From Candidatus Sodalis pierantonius str. SOPE (GTDB lineage Bacteria > Pseudomonadota > Gammaproteobacteria > Enterobacterales > Enterobacteriaceae): 64,000 nucleotides of DNA. The notes beneath the pieces are model-generated. The model worked only from the letters and a program-made list of their open reading frames with translations. It did no database searches and was not told the origin of the DNA. Numbering within the stretch: position 1 is the stretch's first letter; each line of letters starts with the position of its first letter. The stretch covers positions 1,550,001 through 1,614,000 of the forward strand of contig NZ_CP006568.1 in the NCBI RefSeq assembly GCF_000517405.1, in the 5' to 3' direction. The position numbers and the translations under genes are program-made. Shown here piece after piece: positions 37,834-48,215 of the stretch.

Positions 37834-38501
37834 GTAGTTTTTGCGCGCCGACAATCTTCATTACCGCGTTGGCGGGCGCCTGCTGATCGAGGCCGTCTCG
37901 CTGACATTGGCGCCGGGTGAGATGGTGACCCTGATTGGCCCCAACGGCGCCGGTGAATCGACCCTTTTACGGTTGTTGAGCGGCTATCTCGATCCACTCC
38001 AGGGACAGTGTCGATTGCAGGGACGCGCGCTGACCGCCTGGCCGGCCGCTCAGCGCTCCCTTGCTCGAGGAGGTAATGACGCTGACCGGCTGCGAGATGT
38101 TGGCGCAGCGGGAGTTCCGCCGGTTGTCCGGCGGTGAGCAGCAGCGGGTGCGCCTGGCGATGACGCTGGCGCAATTATGGCGGCAGGACGGACCGGCGGG
38201 ATGACTGTTTCTCGATGAACCCACCTCGGCGCTGGATCTCTATCACCAACAGGCATTGCTGCGCCTGTTGTATCAACTCACCCGCGCGGGCAAGCTGGCC
38301 GTTTGCGGCGTACTGCATGATGTCAATCTGGCGGCGCTATGGGCCGATCGGATACTGTTGCTGCGGCAAGGGCGACTTATCGCCAGCGGTACGCCGGCGG
38401 AGGTCTTGACGGAAGCGCAATTGCGCGCCTGCTATCACGCCGATCTTCGCGTACAAACCCAAGAAGATGATGGCGTGCCGCAGGTTTACCTGCGGCGTTA
38501 A
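37826..38501 (+). pseudogene. hmuV: Haemin ABC transporter ATPase, several lesions
   Basis: GTG 37826 gives V-S-E and then a TAG. The frame goes on LRADNLHYRVGGRLL. Walker A reads GPNGAGESTLL, the essential Lys replaced by Glu. After about codon 80 the frame changes and roughly 60-70 residues are missing before EFRRLSGGEQQRVRLAM. A TGA at 38202-38204 replaces the Trp before LFLDEPTSALD, and the H-loop (GVLHDVNLAAL) follows in the last piece. Full HmuV is about 260 residues. With hmuT and hmuU intact, this transporter lacks its own motor. Confidence 0.86.
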
Positions 38502-38599
38502 CGCGGCCATGGAATATCGCCCAGGGCAGATAGCTCGCGCCGAAGCGGACGGCCGCCGCCGATCACCAGGCGCGTTGCGCTCGCCGCAGTGCAGCGTGC

Positions 38600-39439
38600 C
38601 TATTGCGGGTAATCGGCGCCGAGGCTGACGTCGCGCCAGGCCGCCATTTCATCTAACCGCTCGCGTAATTTGCCGGTCACCGTCTCGAATCCCCAGGCGC
38701 CAAGCACCAGATGGCGCGGCGGCCGCCCGTGCAGGATCAGATCCAGCATTGCGTCGGCGGCGCGCACCGGATCACCGGCCTGTTTGCCGCTGTTGGCGGC
38801 GGTGGTTTTCATCCGAGCCGCGGCAGTATCGGCATAATCCGCCAGCGTACTCGGCGTTTGGCACAGGTAGCGCCCGGCCCAATCGGTGCGAAACGGACCC
38901 GGTTCGACGCAGGTCACTTTGATGCCCAGCGGCGCGCACTCCGCCTGTAACGCATCTGACCAGCCTTCGACGGAGTGCTTGCTTGCCGCGTAATAACCGG
39001 AACTGGGGAAGCCCACCAGCCCCGCCACCGAGGTGATATTGATAACATACCCTTGGCGCTGCGCGCGCATCAACGGCAGCACCGCACGGGTTAAGGCAAA
39101 CAGGCCGAATACATTAGTGTCGAATTGCGCGCGGATTTCCTCCTCCACACCTTCCTCAACGGCGCTTTGGTAACCGTAACCAGCATTATTTACCAGGACA
39201 TCGATAGCGCCGAATTTGTCGACCGCCGCCTTGACCGCGCTGGCGATCGCCGCGTCATCGGTCACATCCAACGCCATCGCGCGATCGGGCGCGTCCTGCG
39301 CGAGTGTCGCGACCTGCTGCACATCACGGGCGGTGATCACCGCCCGCCAGCCGCGTGACAATACGCGTTTCGCCAACTCCCGGCCAAACCCTGTAGAGCA
39401 GCCGGTGATAAACCATACGGGGATTTTTTCTGCGGACAT
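38600..39439 (-). CDS. Short-chain dehydrogenase/reductase
   Basis: 279 residues, intact classical SDR: TGCSTGFG (cofactor loop TGx3GxG), LDVTD, NNAGYG, the active-site Ser (INITSVAGLVG) and YxxxK in YYAASKHSVEG, then EPGPFRTDWAG. The sequence order matches the oxidoreductase group often annotated as NADP-dependent SDRs acting on alcohol/ketone substrates. The ATG at 39439 is the start used. The neighbours give no pathway. Substrate unknown. Confidence 0.9.
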   Translation of the reverse strand: MSAEKIPVWFITGCSTGFGRELAKRVLSRGWRAVITARDVQQVATLAQDAPDRAMALDVTDDAAIASAVKAAVDKFGAIDVLVNNAGYGYQSAVEEGVEEEIRAQFDTNVFGLFALTRAVLPLMRAQRQGYVINITSVAGLVGFPSSGYYAASKHSVEGWSDALQAECAPLGIKVTCVEPGPFRTDWAGRYLCQTPSTLADYADTAAARMKTTAANSGKQAGDPVRAADAMLDLILHGRPPRHLVLGAWGFETVTGKLRERLDEMAAWRDVSLGADYPQ

Positions 39440-40071
39440 AATGCTCTCATATTGATGAGCCCTAAACGCTGGCGGACCGTCTCACCGGTCCGCGTCAAGT
39501 CAAATAGCCTGCGCGCGTCGAGCGCGCTGCTTACCCGTCGCAGCGCCGATACGATCGGTACGATCAATTCCTCAGTCACGCCGGACGGCGCCAGCCGGAG
39601 TGTTTCTTGCTCAACGTTGGCCTTCGGCACCAGCCGAAATCTTTCTCGCTCAACGTTGGCTTTCGGCGCCGCCTACACGTTTTCGCTCGACGGTAGCGTA
39701 CGGCGCCAGCCGCGCGGGACGTTTTGACGGGCGTAGTGATACCCAAGGTGGCAACGTTATCAGCAAAACCGCGGCGGCGCTAAATGGCAACGGCCGCACA
39801 ACGCCGGTCCATCGTCGACGGCTGCCCATGGCGCCGGAATGCCGTTTATGCCGAGCGGCAGCTGATGGGTTTACGGGAACAGGCTAAAGGCGTCATGGCT
39901 GGCATGCGCCAGCCCTTCAGCCCGCTGTTACCGCCATTGCCTTACGCAGGGGCGCAACTTCACAGTGTAGCACCTGCTGAATTGGCGGTTAAAAAGTTAT
40001 TCTTGACTCCCCTGCGTTAGATCCACCGGCTGCCATAGTGCCAGCGCGACGCGACGCATGTCGCACTGGCG
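39440..40071. other. Intergenic region with a decayed frame and tandem repeats
   Basis: Holds three imperfect tandem repeats (listed separately) and, on the minus strand at about 39440-39610, a short frame reading SGVTEELIVPIVSALRRVSS and SALDARRLFDLTRTGETVR. It faintly resembles the linker of a LysR regulator and could be the residue of one divergent from the SDR gene. That reading is weak. Nothing else is recognised. Confidence 0.35.
39607..39720. repeat. Three imperfect tandem repeats, period 37-39 bases
   Basis: GCTCAACGTTGGCCTTCGGC (39609), GCTCAACGTTGGCTTTCGGC (39648) and a more diverged GCTCGACGGTAGCGTACGGC (39685) recur with similar flanks. Confidence 0.6.
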
Positions 40072-42161
40072 TTAGAACGTTACACCGGCCCTGGCCCAGA
40101 TCGTGCGGCCCGGCTCCAGCAGCGGCGCATCCGCGGAGTAGCCAAAACCGCGGTTGCCCGCCAGGTTAAGGTGTTCGCTATAGCGTCTGTTGAACAAATT
40201 ATCCACCCCGGCGCTGATTTTGATATTGGCGGCGGCCTGCCAAGCCATATTGGCCGACATAACGCCAAAGCCAACGCTGCGGTCAAAATCCTTGCCGACC
40301 ACATTGCCTTCGTTAAGCGCGATTCGGCGTTGCGCCGCCACAGCGCGGGGGCGCTCAAGTCCCCCGCGTCCCAGGTCAACGCCAGCCGCTCCTCGAGCGG
40401 CGGGATCTGCGGCAGCGGCCGGCGCGTATCCCGATTTTCCCCAAACGCCCAGGCCAGGCTGCTTTCGAGCCGCAAGCGTTCATTGAAGCGGTAACCCAAC
40501 CCGGTCTCGCCGCCGTAAATGCGGGCATCGATATTGTCTGCCCGGCTGGCGTTCGGGCGCGGAACGCCATAGCGGAACAAGATAAAATCCTGCACCTGGC
40601 CGATATAGGCCGATGCCCAGGCGTCCAGCGGCGCCAGTTGCCAATGCGCGCCGAAATCGAGCTGCGCGGTTTTCTCGCGCTTGAGCCGGTGAAATGCATC
40701 CTGCCCGGCGCCCCGACCGGCTCTGAGCGTAATGAGTTCTCAATAGTCCGGGAACCGCTCGGTTAACCCCACGCCGACATAGGTCATCAATGGCAGCGTC
40801 TCGGGCTGGTGCTCCAGGCGAACAAAGGCGGCGGGATACACCTCGCGGCGTCGCTCCGAGCCGCGCGCGCCATGGTACTGCGCCGCGGTATGCTCAAGGC
40901 GCATGCCGCTTATCAACGTCTGCGTCGGCCTGAACCGCCAACTGACTTCTGCAAACAGGCCGCTATTCTGAAATTCCGCGTCCTCCTGCCAGCGGCCGCC
41001 AACCTTTCTCCGGTGCCGGTTGACCTGCAAGTCCGCCCCGCCCTGCAATTCTACATCTTGCCATTGCCAGGTGCCGATGCCGCGGCCCCCGAGCGTCAAA
41101 CGGTCAACGTTGCTGCGCAGGGGGACCCAATTGCCGGATGTGGCGCCGCCTTGACGCGACAGGCGCTGCGCGCTGCACCGGGCAGAGTTATCCATGACGT
41201 GATCGGTGTAATGGTACTAGCCCCGCATTTCGACGCTGTCCAGCACCTCGCCTAGCGCATGCTGCTCGAAGCGCAGGCCAATGCTTTCCCGCGCAAAGCG
41301 GGTACCGTCCATACCGCGTGCGGCGTAACGGGCATTGCCGTCCCCGCGACCCACCGTCAGCTCCATCAAGGTATCGGGTGTCGGGGTAAAGCCGGCCGCC
41401 ACATCGCTGCTCCATTTACGCCAGCCGGAATAGACCCGCTGACCCGCGCCATCTTGATAATCGCCGGCGCGGAAGACATTGCCCATTAAGCGCAGATAGC
41501 CTGACGCGTTGCCGAAAGCGCCATCAATATTCTCGTCTAACCGCCCGCTTGAGCCGGCGAGCGCGCTGGCGTGCACCGTCATCCCCGGCGCGTCAAAGCG
41601 CTGCGGCAGCCTTTCAAAGCGTAAGGTGCCGGCGGAGGCGCTCGGTCCCCACAGGACGGTCTGGGGACCTTTAGTTAACGACACGATGTCAAAACTTTCC
41701 GGGGAAATATAGGCGCTAGGGGAATCCATGCGTGAAGAGCAGGAGCCGAGCATTTCTCCCCCGTCCACCAGCATGCGCAGCCGGGAACCGAACATCCCGC
41801 GGAACACCAGATCGCCATTGGTGCCGCCATTGCGGATTAGCGCAAAACCGGGAATGATTTTCAGGTAATCGGCGCCGTCGCTGGCGGGCACGGGCTGTCG
41901 CGGTATTTTGGGCGCCAGAGACACCGAGAGTGGGGACCCCTTGGGGGCGGTCACGGTAATGACGTCCTGCTCGGCGGAATCGGCGAGGGTATCGCTCTCC
42001 TTTGGTACAATGGGCGCCTGTGCCAAACGGACGTCGCGTTCGGCGGCAAGGATTTCCCCGGCGCACGCGCCGGGGGCAACACCGCAAGCAAATAACGCCA
42101 GCAGCGACATCGCGCGCGGCGCCAAGGCTGGGCGCGAACGCCCCTGTAGGTCAACGTACAT
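40072..42161 (-). pseudogene. TonB-dependent copper receptor (OprC-like), broken
   Basis: The start at 42161 has GGAAG upstream. A signal peptide (SLLALFACGVAPGACA) and plug domain are clear: DGADYLKIIPGFALIRNGGT, DLVFRGMFGSRLRMLVDGGE, SSRMDSPSAYISPESFD and LTKGPQTVLWGP, the pattern of the TonB-dependent copper receptors. Lesions: TAG at 41217-41219, TGA at 40740-40742 in place of Trp after FPDY, and a frameshift near 40335. The last piece has the barrel end VDNLFNRRYSEHLN and a terminal Phe. About 690 residues when repaired. It would import copper or a copper complex through the outer membrane. Confidence 0.85.
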
Positions 42162-43692
42162 ATCACTTCCTTTTGCAAAAATAACCGGCTTCCTGGCCAT
42201 GACCTTCTGGAGCGCGATGCAGTGCGCGCCCGCGATTCCCCGACGTCAACCGGGTCAGGGCGCATCAACGCGGACGGAGAGAGCAAACGGGTTTTTCACG
42301 GCAACCAGAGATCGCCGTACCCGCCTAAATTGTAACTGAATGCGACATTAGCGGCGGGCATTTTTCATATGACTTGCCCATTGCCGCTGTTCTATTTAGC
42401 GCTGGCATAAGAAATAGCGGTAAAACTATTTATTTTGCATTTATTATAATATTTGAATATTCGCCAAAGCATATTTGGCTTATTAGCGCCGACATCAAGT
42501 TCAATAACTTATTGCCGCAAATGTTTCAACGCATGTTTCTCTCCGCAGGATTGCGCCAGCGCTCGGACGTTGCGACTTGGCGTAATGTCTTTAACCCGTT
42601 AAAAACGAAAATGATCTTTCGGCAGGCAAAAAAAGCTCCATGACGGCGTCAAGTCAATTGGCATATTGCGTCGTGACGAGGGATAAACGCCAGCGGCGCG
42701 CTTGGCCTACTAAAAGCCAGCTAACAGGACTATTGACTACGCTAACTCCCTATCTCCAGTGGATCCCCTCAGCCACGCTGCGGCAAGGCCGAGCAGGATG
42801 AGCGAACGCGGCTCGCTGCGTTCGCCGCTTACACCCGCACCGCGCAGGCAGACGCCCTTACCCTCCCCTGGCGACGGCCCGGTAACGAGCCCAGGTTCTA
42901 TCGCGCGTAGCGTCCGACCCAGGCCGCTCCACGACAACATCCCGCTGGACCGCGGTGCGGCGGTGCCTTCTTCCCCCGGCTTGCAACGGCGCTCGGACGA
43001 CGTGTCCTTAACGGTGCAAAGCGGCGAGGGCGGCAGGCGCCGGCGCGAGGGCAACAGCGGCTTACACACGAAACGGCGCTGCCTGCCGGTGGGAAGGGTT
43101 ACACGCTTATGCCATCGCTATCGGCGGCACGCTTTAGCCCGCCATAAATTTTCCGCGCCTACGCCCTCGCCGCCCCTATTTCCCTTTGGCTGTTCTGGAA
43201 AGCGAAGAGAATTAACCATAGACAATTTAAGGTCATCTGGCGTCTGCTTGATAACGCTTACACCGCGCGATGAATGCGGCATCCGTTATTTACCTGATTG
43301 AGTAACCTTATAGCATCTGAAACAATGAGATTATGCAATTTTCGGCACAGCATCAATTTGCCTATGTAGTGCTAAAATTAGGGTTAAATCGCCTCATTAT
43401 TTCGCAGCCTGAAGGATTACTCTCTATTTTTGTCACTTATGAGAGGCGGTCGCAGACTAGTTAAGGTTTTTTGTGCTGGCTTTGTTAGTTTTTTTAGATT
43501 TTAAAACTTTTTTGCTATTTTTAAAACAAAAAATCTCTTTTTAAGAGTTAGCAAGGATATAATCCTGAAAATATGATAATTATCCAATTTGCGGCCTTCA
43601 TAACGTTAGAATTCTCTTCACGATATTATGCGCAGAAAAGGCAGGGTCTTCTCTTTAACAGGTACATCTATAAACAAAAATGTCTGGTATGA
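42162..43692. other. 1.5-kb region without a recognisable gene
   Basis: 42,370-42,650 and 43,300-43,690 are AT-rich, with two conspicuous changes in composition. 42,740-43,150 is GC-rich with long open frames on both strands, but the translations are Arg/Pro/Gly-rich and lack family features. The last part should contain the promoter of the MarT-like gene. Confidence 0.4.
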
Positions 43693-43717
43693 ATATTGAC
43701 CAGAGGCAGGTCAATAT
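43693..43717. promoter_or_regulatory. Perfect inverted repeat at the ribosome-binding site of the MarT-like gene
   Basis: ATATTGACC and GGTCAATAT are perfect 9-base arms around AGAGGCA. The Shine-Dalgarno GGAG (43718-43721) follows immediately, with ATG at 43728. As DNA it is an operator-like dyad; as RNA it would be a hairpin abutting the ribosome-binding site. Confidence 0.65.
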
Positions 43718-43727
43718 GGAGTAGCCC

Positions 43728-44540
43728 ATGAAATATATTATCAATTCAACCGTGGCGTTTGATACCACCGAATACCTTCTCACGCTGGTGGATGATGCCG
43801 ATACATCAGTAAAACTGTCCAATTCCGCCGGCCGGGTATTGGAGGAGCTTATTCAGTATCGCGGGACCGGCGAACCGGTGACCCGGGAGCACCTCTTTGC
43901 CAGCGTCTGGAGCGCCCACGGTCTACAGCCGTCTAATGGCAATTTAAATCAACAGGTTAGTTTAATACGTAAGGGATTAACCTCATTAGGGCTGGATGCC
44001 TCAGCGGTAGTCACAATTCCCAAGCGCGGGTTGAAATTAAATGATCAGCTGGTGATAAGCACGCTGGAAGACGATATCACCCAGGCGACATGCATTCCCG
44101 CGGTGAATGAATTCCCGGTGGAAATAGCGCATCCCGTCATGCTTACCGGCGGGCGGAAAAATATCAATGGTGCGCTGACCTTTTTAATGGTGATTGTCAC
44201 GCTGCTGACTGTTGTCATGGCGTATATTTATTCTGAAGATGATGATAATCAGAAACTATACTTCTTCAGCCAGATCAATACCTGCAAAGTTTATACTTTC
44301 CACCCCATTCCCGGCCTGGAAAAAGAGGACTACCGTTTACGAATCGCCGAAGCTATGAAAGGGAATGTGGAAAAATGCAAAAACAATTACATCATCATTT
44401 TTTCTAAAACGCTCATCCCCGATCCGCTTATCCAGGATAATATCAATGTCCGCACTTTCATGGCCAAGTGTCGTAAAGATGAGGATGGCCAGATTTCCAA
44501 TTGTTTAAATTTCTTCTTTTACAATTGGAGTGAGGCATGA
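43728..44540 (+). CDS. Membrane-anchored winged-helix regulator (MarT/CadC/ToxR type)
   Basis: 270 residues. The N-terminal OmpR-type winged helix (about 1-105) includes LSNSAGRVLEELIQYRG, HLFASVWSAHGLQPSNGNLN, QQVSLIRKGLTSLG and TIPKRGLKLN. A single membrane helix lies at about 148-166 (ALTFLMVIVTLLTVVMAYIY), and a roughly 100-residue periplasmic part with two to three Cys follows. The stop overlaps the next gene by ATGA. This architecture and the small membrane-protein partner match Salmonella MarT/FidL. It would regulate transcription directly from the inner membrane. Codon use looks more AT-rich than the surroundings, hinting at transfer. Intact. Confidence 0.8.
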   Translation: MKYIINSTVAFDTTEYLLTLVDDADTSVKLSNSAGRVLEELIQYRGTGEPVTREHLFASVWSAHGLQPSNGNLNQQVSLIRKGLTSLGLDASAVVTIPKRGLKLNDQLVISTLEDDITQATCIPAVNEFPVEIAHPVMLTGGRKNINGALTFLMVIVTLLTVVMAYIYSEDDDNQKLYFFSQINTCKVYTFHPIPGLEKEDYRLRIAEAMKGNVEKCKNNYIIIFSKTLIPDPLIQDNINVRTFMAKCRKDEDGQISNCLNFFFYNWSEA

Positions 44541-45004
44541 AAAGGCTCATCGTGATTGTGGTGATGTGCTTCATCGCGGGCTTTCTTTTTTATCTGCACC
44601 AGCATAAGCAATCGCTATCAGGCTTCAACTGCTCAGGGTTGATGGTGATGAAAGCCAATACTTTTCCCGGCACCTACAGCTATGTGGTGGATGTTCGCAT
44701 GTATTTTACCAACGCCTCGGAAGGTTTTTACATTCTTAATGGGACTTTTAGCGCCAACGATAAAACTTATGAACTCCAGCGCATCAAGCATTTCAGCTAT
44801 CAGCTCAAAAATGACAAAGATCTCTATGAGATTATCATCACCAAGGAAAATATTTCGACCTTCGACAACACGCCGAAAAGGCTCGCTGACCAGATTCTGA
44901 TGCCCCTCGGTTCGTCGTTTTTACCGCAGATGAAAAGGATCGATAAGAACGTATTGCTGCTGAATATGCTGTATTCACCGTATTTTATCTGCACCGCCAC
45001 CTGA
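44537..45004 (+). CDS. FidL-like inner membrane protein
   Basis: 155 residues. One N-terminal membrane helix (LIVIVVMCFIAGFLFYLHQ), then a periplasmic domain starting FNCSGLMVMKAN with TYSYVVDVRMYF and a C-terminal YSPYFICTAT; two Cys could pair. Length, topology and the 4-base overlap with a ToxR-like gene match the FidL partners of MarT-type regulators. It probably senses or modulates the regulator's periplasmic domain; the function is inferred from the pairing. Intact. Confidence 0.7.
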   Translation: MKRLIVIVVMCFIAGFLFYLHQHKQSLSGFNCSGLMVMKANTFPGTYSYVVDVRMYFTNASEGFYILNGTFSANDKTYELQRIKHFSYQLKNDKDLYEIIITKENISTFDNTPKRLADQILMPLGSSFLPQMKRIDKNVLLLNMLYSPYFICTAT

Positions 45005-45065
45005 GGGCGTCACCCGCGCAACGCAGACAAGCGCCTGCTTCCCCTGCGCGCGTTTGTCATCGCCT

Positions 45066-46742
45066 ATGAATATCAACAGCGATAATTTTGACGAACGGCG
45101 AAATGCCATAAATACTTGCATGAGGGAGGGAAAGTATTTCAAATTCGCCGGGGAGCTGCGCGCGGGTCATATGTTAAAACTTACACATTTTTTTGGCCGC
45201 GGGCGTCGCAACGACGATACCGATTCGCTGGATGGGCCGCCTCGTTTTTCGCTGATTCTTCAGGTAGCCGCCTCCGCGCTGTTTCTGGCCGTGGTGCTCG
45301 TCTCGCTGACCGGCTGGCATCTTTACCATACCTATCAGCTTGCGCTGTCGCGATCCCAAACCAATATTCTCAATTTGACCCAGGCGCTTTCTCAGCATGC
45401 CAATGATACTTTCATGCAGGCCGAGATCCTGTTAACCGATTTGGCCCAACGTATCGCTCAGGACGGTTTGGCTGCCGCACAGCAGGGGCAATTACACCCG
45501 CTTTTCACCGCCAAAATGCGCGCCCTGCCGCAGGTACGCGGCATTTTTCTCTATGACGCCGCGGGGCATTATGGTTGCCACCTCCGACAACGCATTACCG
45601 GCCAATACCGATTTCGCCGATCGCGATTATTATCGCTACCACCGCGATCACAATGACGCTAATTTGCATATCGGCAAAGTGATTCGCAGCCGGCTTACCG
45701 GCGAGCTCATTTTACCGGTCTCGCTACGCATTAATCGCCCCGACGGTAGTTTCGCCGGCGTACTGTTAGAAAGCGTCGTCATTGACTATTTCCGCCATTT
45801 CTACGCCCGTTTCGTGATAGACGATGATTCCACCTTGATGATGATGCTCAACAATGGCACCGTACTCTATCGTCATCCTTACAACGAACGGGCGATCGGC
45901 AGCTCGATTTCTGCAACGCCGCTTTATCAAAAGCATATTGGCCAGCAGGCTTCAGGGGTCAGGACGCCCTCAATGGCCAGGATGCGCAAAAAATCTACAG
46001 CTTCACTCATTTGCAGCAGTTTCCCGTAGCGATCACCACCGGTATGTCGCTGGATCAGGCGCTGGTGGACTGGCGTCAGGATGCAATAAGTCATTTGATT
46101 CTGGTGGGGATTTTTCTGGCGCTGCTCAGCCTGTTGGCGATTTCGTTTATTCGTCAAATTCGCCGCCGCATGCGGGTGGAAGAAGAATTGCGCCACGCTC
46201 AGCGCGAGCTGCGCAAGCTCAACCGGTCTCTGGAACATTTGGCGCGTCGCGACGGACTCACCGGCCTGTATAACCGTCGCCATTTCGATCTGGCCCTGAC
46301 CGACGAGTTCAATCGTGCGGTGCTAAGCCACGATTCGCTAGGCATTATTTTGCTGGATATCGACTTTTTCAAACAATATAACGATCTCTACGAACACGTC
46401 GCCGACGACAATTGCCTAAAACGGATCGACGAGGCGCTGAAAGCGCTTTCACTGCGGCACCGGGACCGGGTTGCGCGCTACGGCGGCGAGGAATTCATTA
46501 TCCTGCTGCCGCAAACCGACGTGGCGGGCGCGCGGGAAGTCGCACAGCGGGTGTATGAGGCGATAACCGGGCTGGCAATTACGCACCAGGCCAGCCCCAC
46601 CGGTAGCCTCATCCCGAGCATCGGTGTGTATGTGGGACAGCCGGCGAGCGGCGATGAATCCCCTTCCAGGATGGTGAGTCGGGCTGATACCGCGCTTTAT
46701 CAGGCCAAACGCGAGGGACGCAACCGTATTTGCCTCGCCTGA
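45066..46742 (+). pseudogene. Membrane diguanylate cyclase, two frameshifts
   Basis: Starts at ATG 45066. TM1 (LILQVAASALFLAVVLVSLT), a periplasmic dCACHE-like sensor, TM2 (LILVGIFLALLSLLAISFI), a coiled linker, then GGDEF. Frameshifts near 45565 and 45955 divide the sensor domain over two frames. The catalytic part from 46011 is open, with DGLTGLYNRRHFD and the active-site RYGGEEF. YEHVADDNCL has Asp where the family has Gly. The last frame could in principle be translated as a membrane-tethered GGDEF from an internal start. Confidence 0.82.
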
Positions 46743-46763
46743 CGGTAGCGCGGTACCTCGGCG

Positions 46764-47884
46764 TCAGTGCTTAAGGATCACTTTGGTCCAGCCGGCAGCG
46801 CGCTCGTCAAAATGGCCGTAAGCCGCCGGCGCCTCCGCCAATTTCAGCCTATGGGAGATAATCGCCGCGGGATTGGCTTTGCCTTGATGGATAAGCCGCG
46901 CCAATTGGCGGTTATAGGCCTTCACATTGGCCTGGCCGGTGCGGATCTGCTGGCCTTTAAACCAGAAACTACCGAAATCGAACGGCATCTTGCCGGCCTG
47001 CGCCAGCTCGCTGGCGGCGCCGGGATCCTGCGGCACAAAAACGCCTACCACGCCAATACCGCCGGTGGCGCCGCGTGAAGGCGACCAAGCTGTTCATCGT
47101 TGCGGCATTATCTTCATGCCCATGTTTATTGCAGCATTGATAGCCGACACATTCACAGCCGCAGTCGGTACCCTGGCCGTCGGTCAGATCAAGGATCTTT
47201 TGCACCGCGGCATCCCCCACCGCGTTCACGGCCGTGGCGCCAAGTTTTTCGGCCAGCGCCAGCCTGTCGGGATGGGTTATCCAGCACCTGTGATGCGCCT
47301 TTGATGACCGCCGCGTGTGCCGCCATCAGCCCAACCGGGCCGGCGCCGTAAATAGCGACGCTATCGCCGGGTCGCAAACCTGCCAGCTCGGTGGCGTGCC
47401 AACCGGTCGGGAAAATGTCGGATAGCATGACATAGTCATCCTCTTTCTCGGCGGCATCCTCCGGCAGAACGAGGCAGTTGAAATCCGCATAGGGAACGCG
47501 GAGCAATTCCGCCTGGCCGCCATCCCAGGGCCCCATCTCGGCAAAGTCATAGGCGGCGCCGGGATTTGCGGTGAGACAAAAACCCGTCAGGCCCCGCTCG
47601 CAATTCTCGCAAAAACAATAGCCTATGTTAAACGGCAAACAGACCAGATCCCCCACCTTCACCCGCTCCACCGCGTTGCCAATCTCGATTACCTGTCCCA
47701 GATTTTCGTGGCCGAAAATCCGGCCTGGCTCAAAGCGGGTCCGCCCTTCGTACATATGTAAATCTGAGCCGCAAATATTAGTGGTGCTAATCTTAACCAG
47801 CACGTTGGTCGGTTTCACAATCCGCACATCCGGTACCGTTTTCACCGCCACATCACGCGGCCCGTTGTAAACGACTGCTTTCAT
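46764..47884 (-). pseudogene. Zinc alcohol dehydrogenase, glutathione-independent formaldehyde dehydrogenase type
   Basis: The start at 47884 (MKAVVYNGPRDVAVKTVPDV) has GGAGGAG upstream. Catalytic zinc ligands NICGSDLHMYEGRTRFEPG and GHENLG, and structural-zinc Cys in CFCENCERGLTGFC are present, then the Rossmann loop YGAGPVGLMAAH. Frameshifts near 47280 and near 47060 divide the C-terminal half over three frames (AVNAVGDAAVQKILDLTDGQ, then FDFGSFWFKGQQIRTGQ). When repaired it is about 375 residues, close to FdhA-type enzymes, which oxidise formaldehyde or longer aldehydes with NAD. Confidence 0.82.
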
Positions 47885-48215
47885 TATTACTCCTCCGATT
47901 ATCGTAGACGCTGCGCGTCCCGGTTGCTGAGTCGAGTTATAAGGTGTAGTGTAAAATCCCGTTTTTTTCCCCATCATTAACATTTATTAATGCTTTACGG
48001 GGTATAATCGCCGCTTCATATTCGCGGTATCTATAAAGTGACAACGTCACCTGTATAGCAACTAGCAGAGCTTTTTTTCGACGGTTTTCTCGGCAAGATT
48101 CACTTTGATGACGTTGTCGAAGTATTCTGTTTGATGGCGTAGTCGAAAAGTTCACTTTACCGGCCGGGATATCACAATGGCGAGAGAAACCGGCTCAATC
48201 GGTAAATCGCCGTGG
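47885..48215. other. Intergenic region before the intact IS256
   Basis: About 330 bases. TTCACTTT occurs twice (near 48099 and 48152), followed by or next to GTCGAA motifs, which may be the tip of a lost mobile element. The last 8 bases are the IS256 target duplication. No gene seen. Confidence 0.4.

Noticed and set aside
42759..43301. 180-codon plus-strand frame and an overlapping 110-codon minus-strand frame
   Set aside because: Arg/Pro/Gly-rich translations, no ribosome-binding site and no recognisable motif; probably chance frames in GC-rich DNA.
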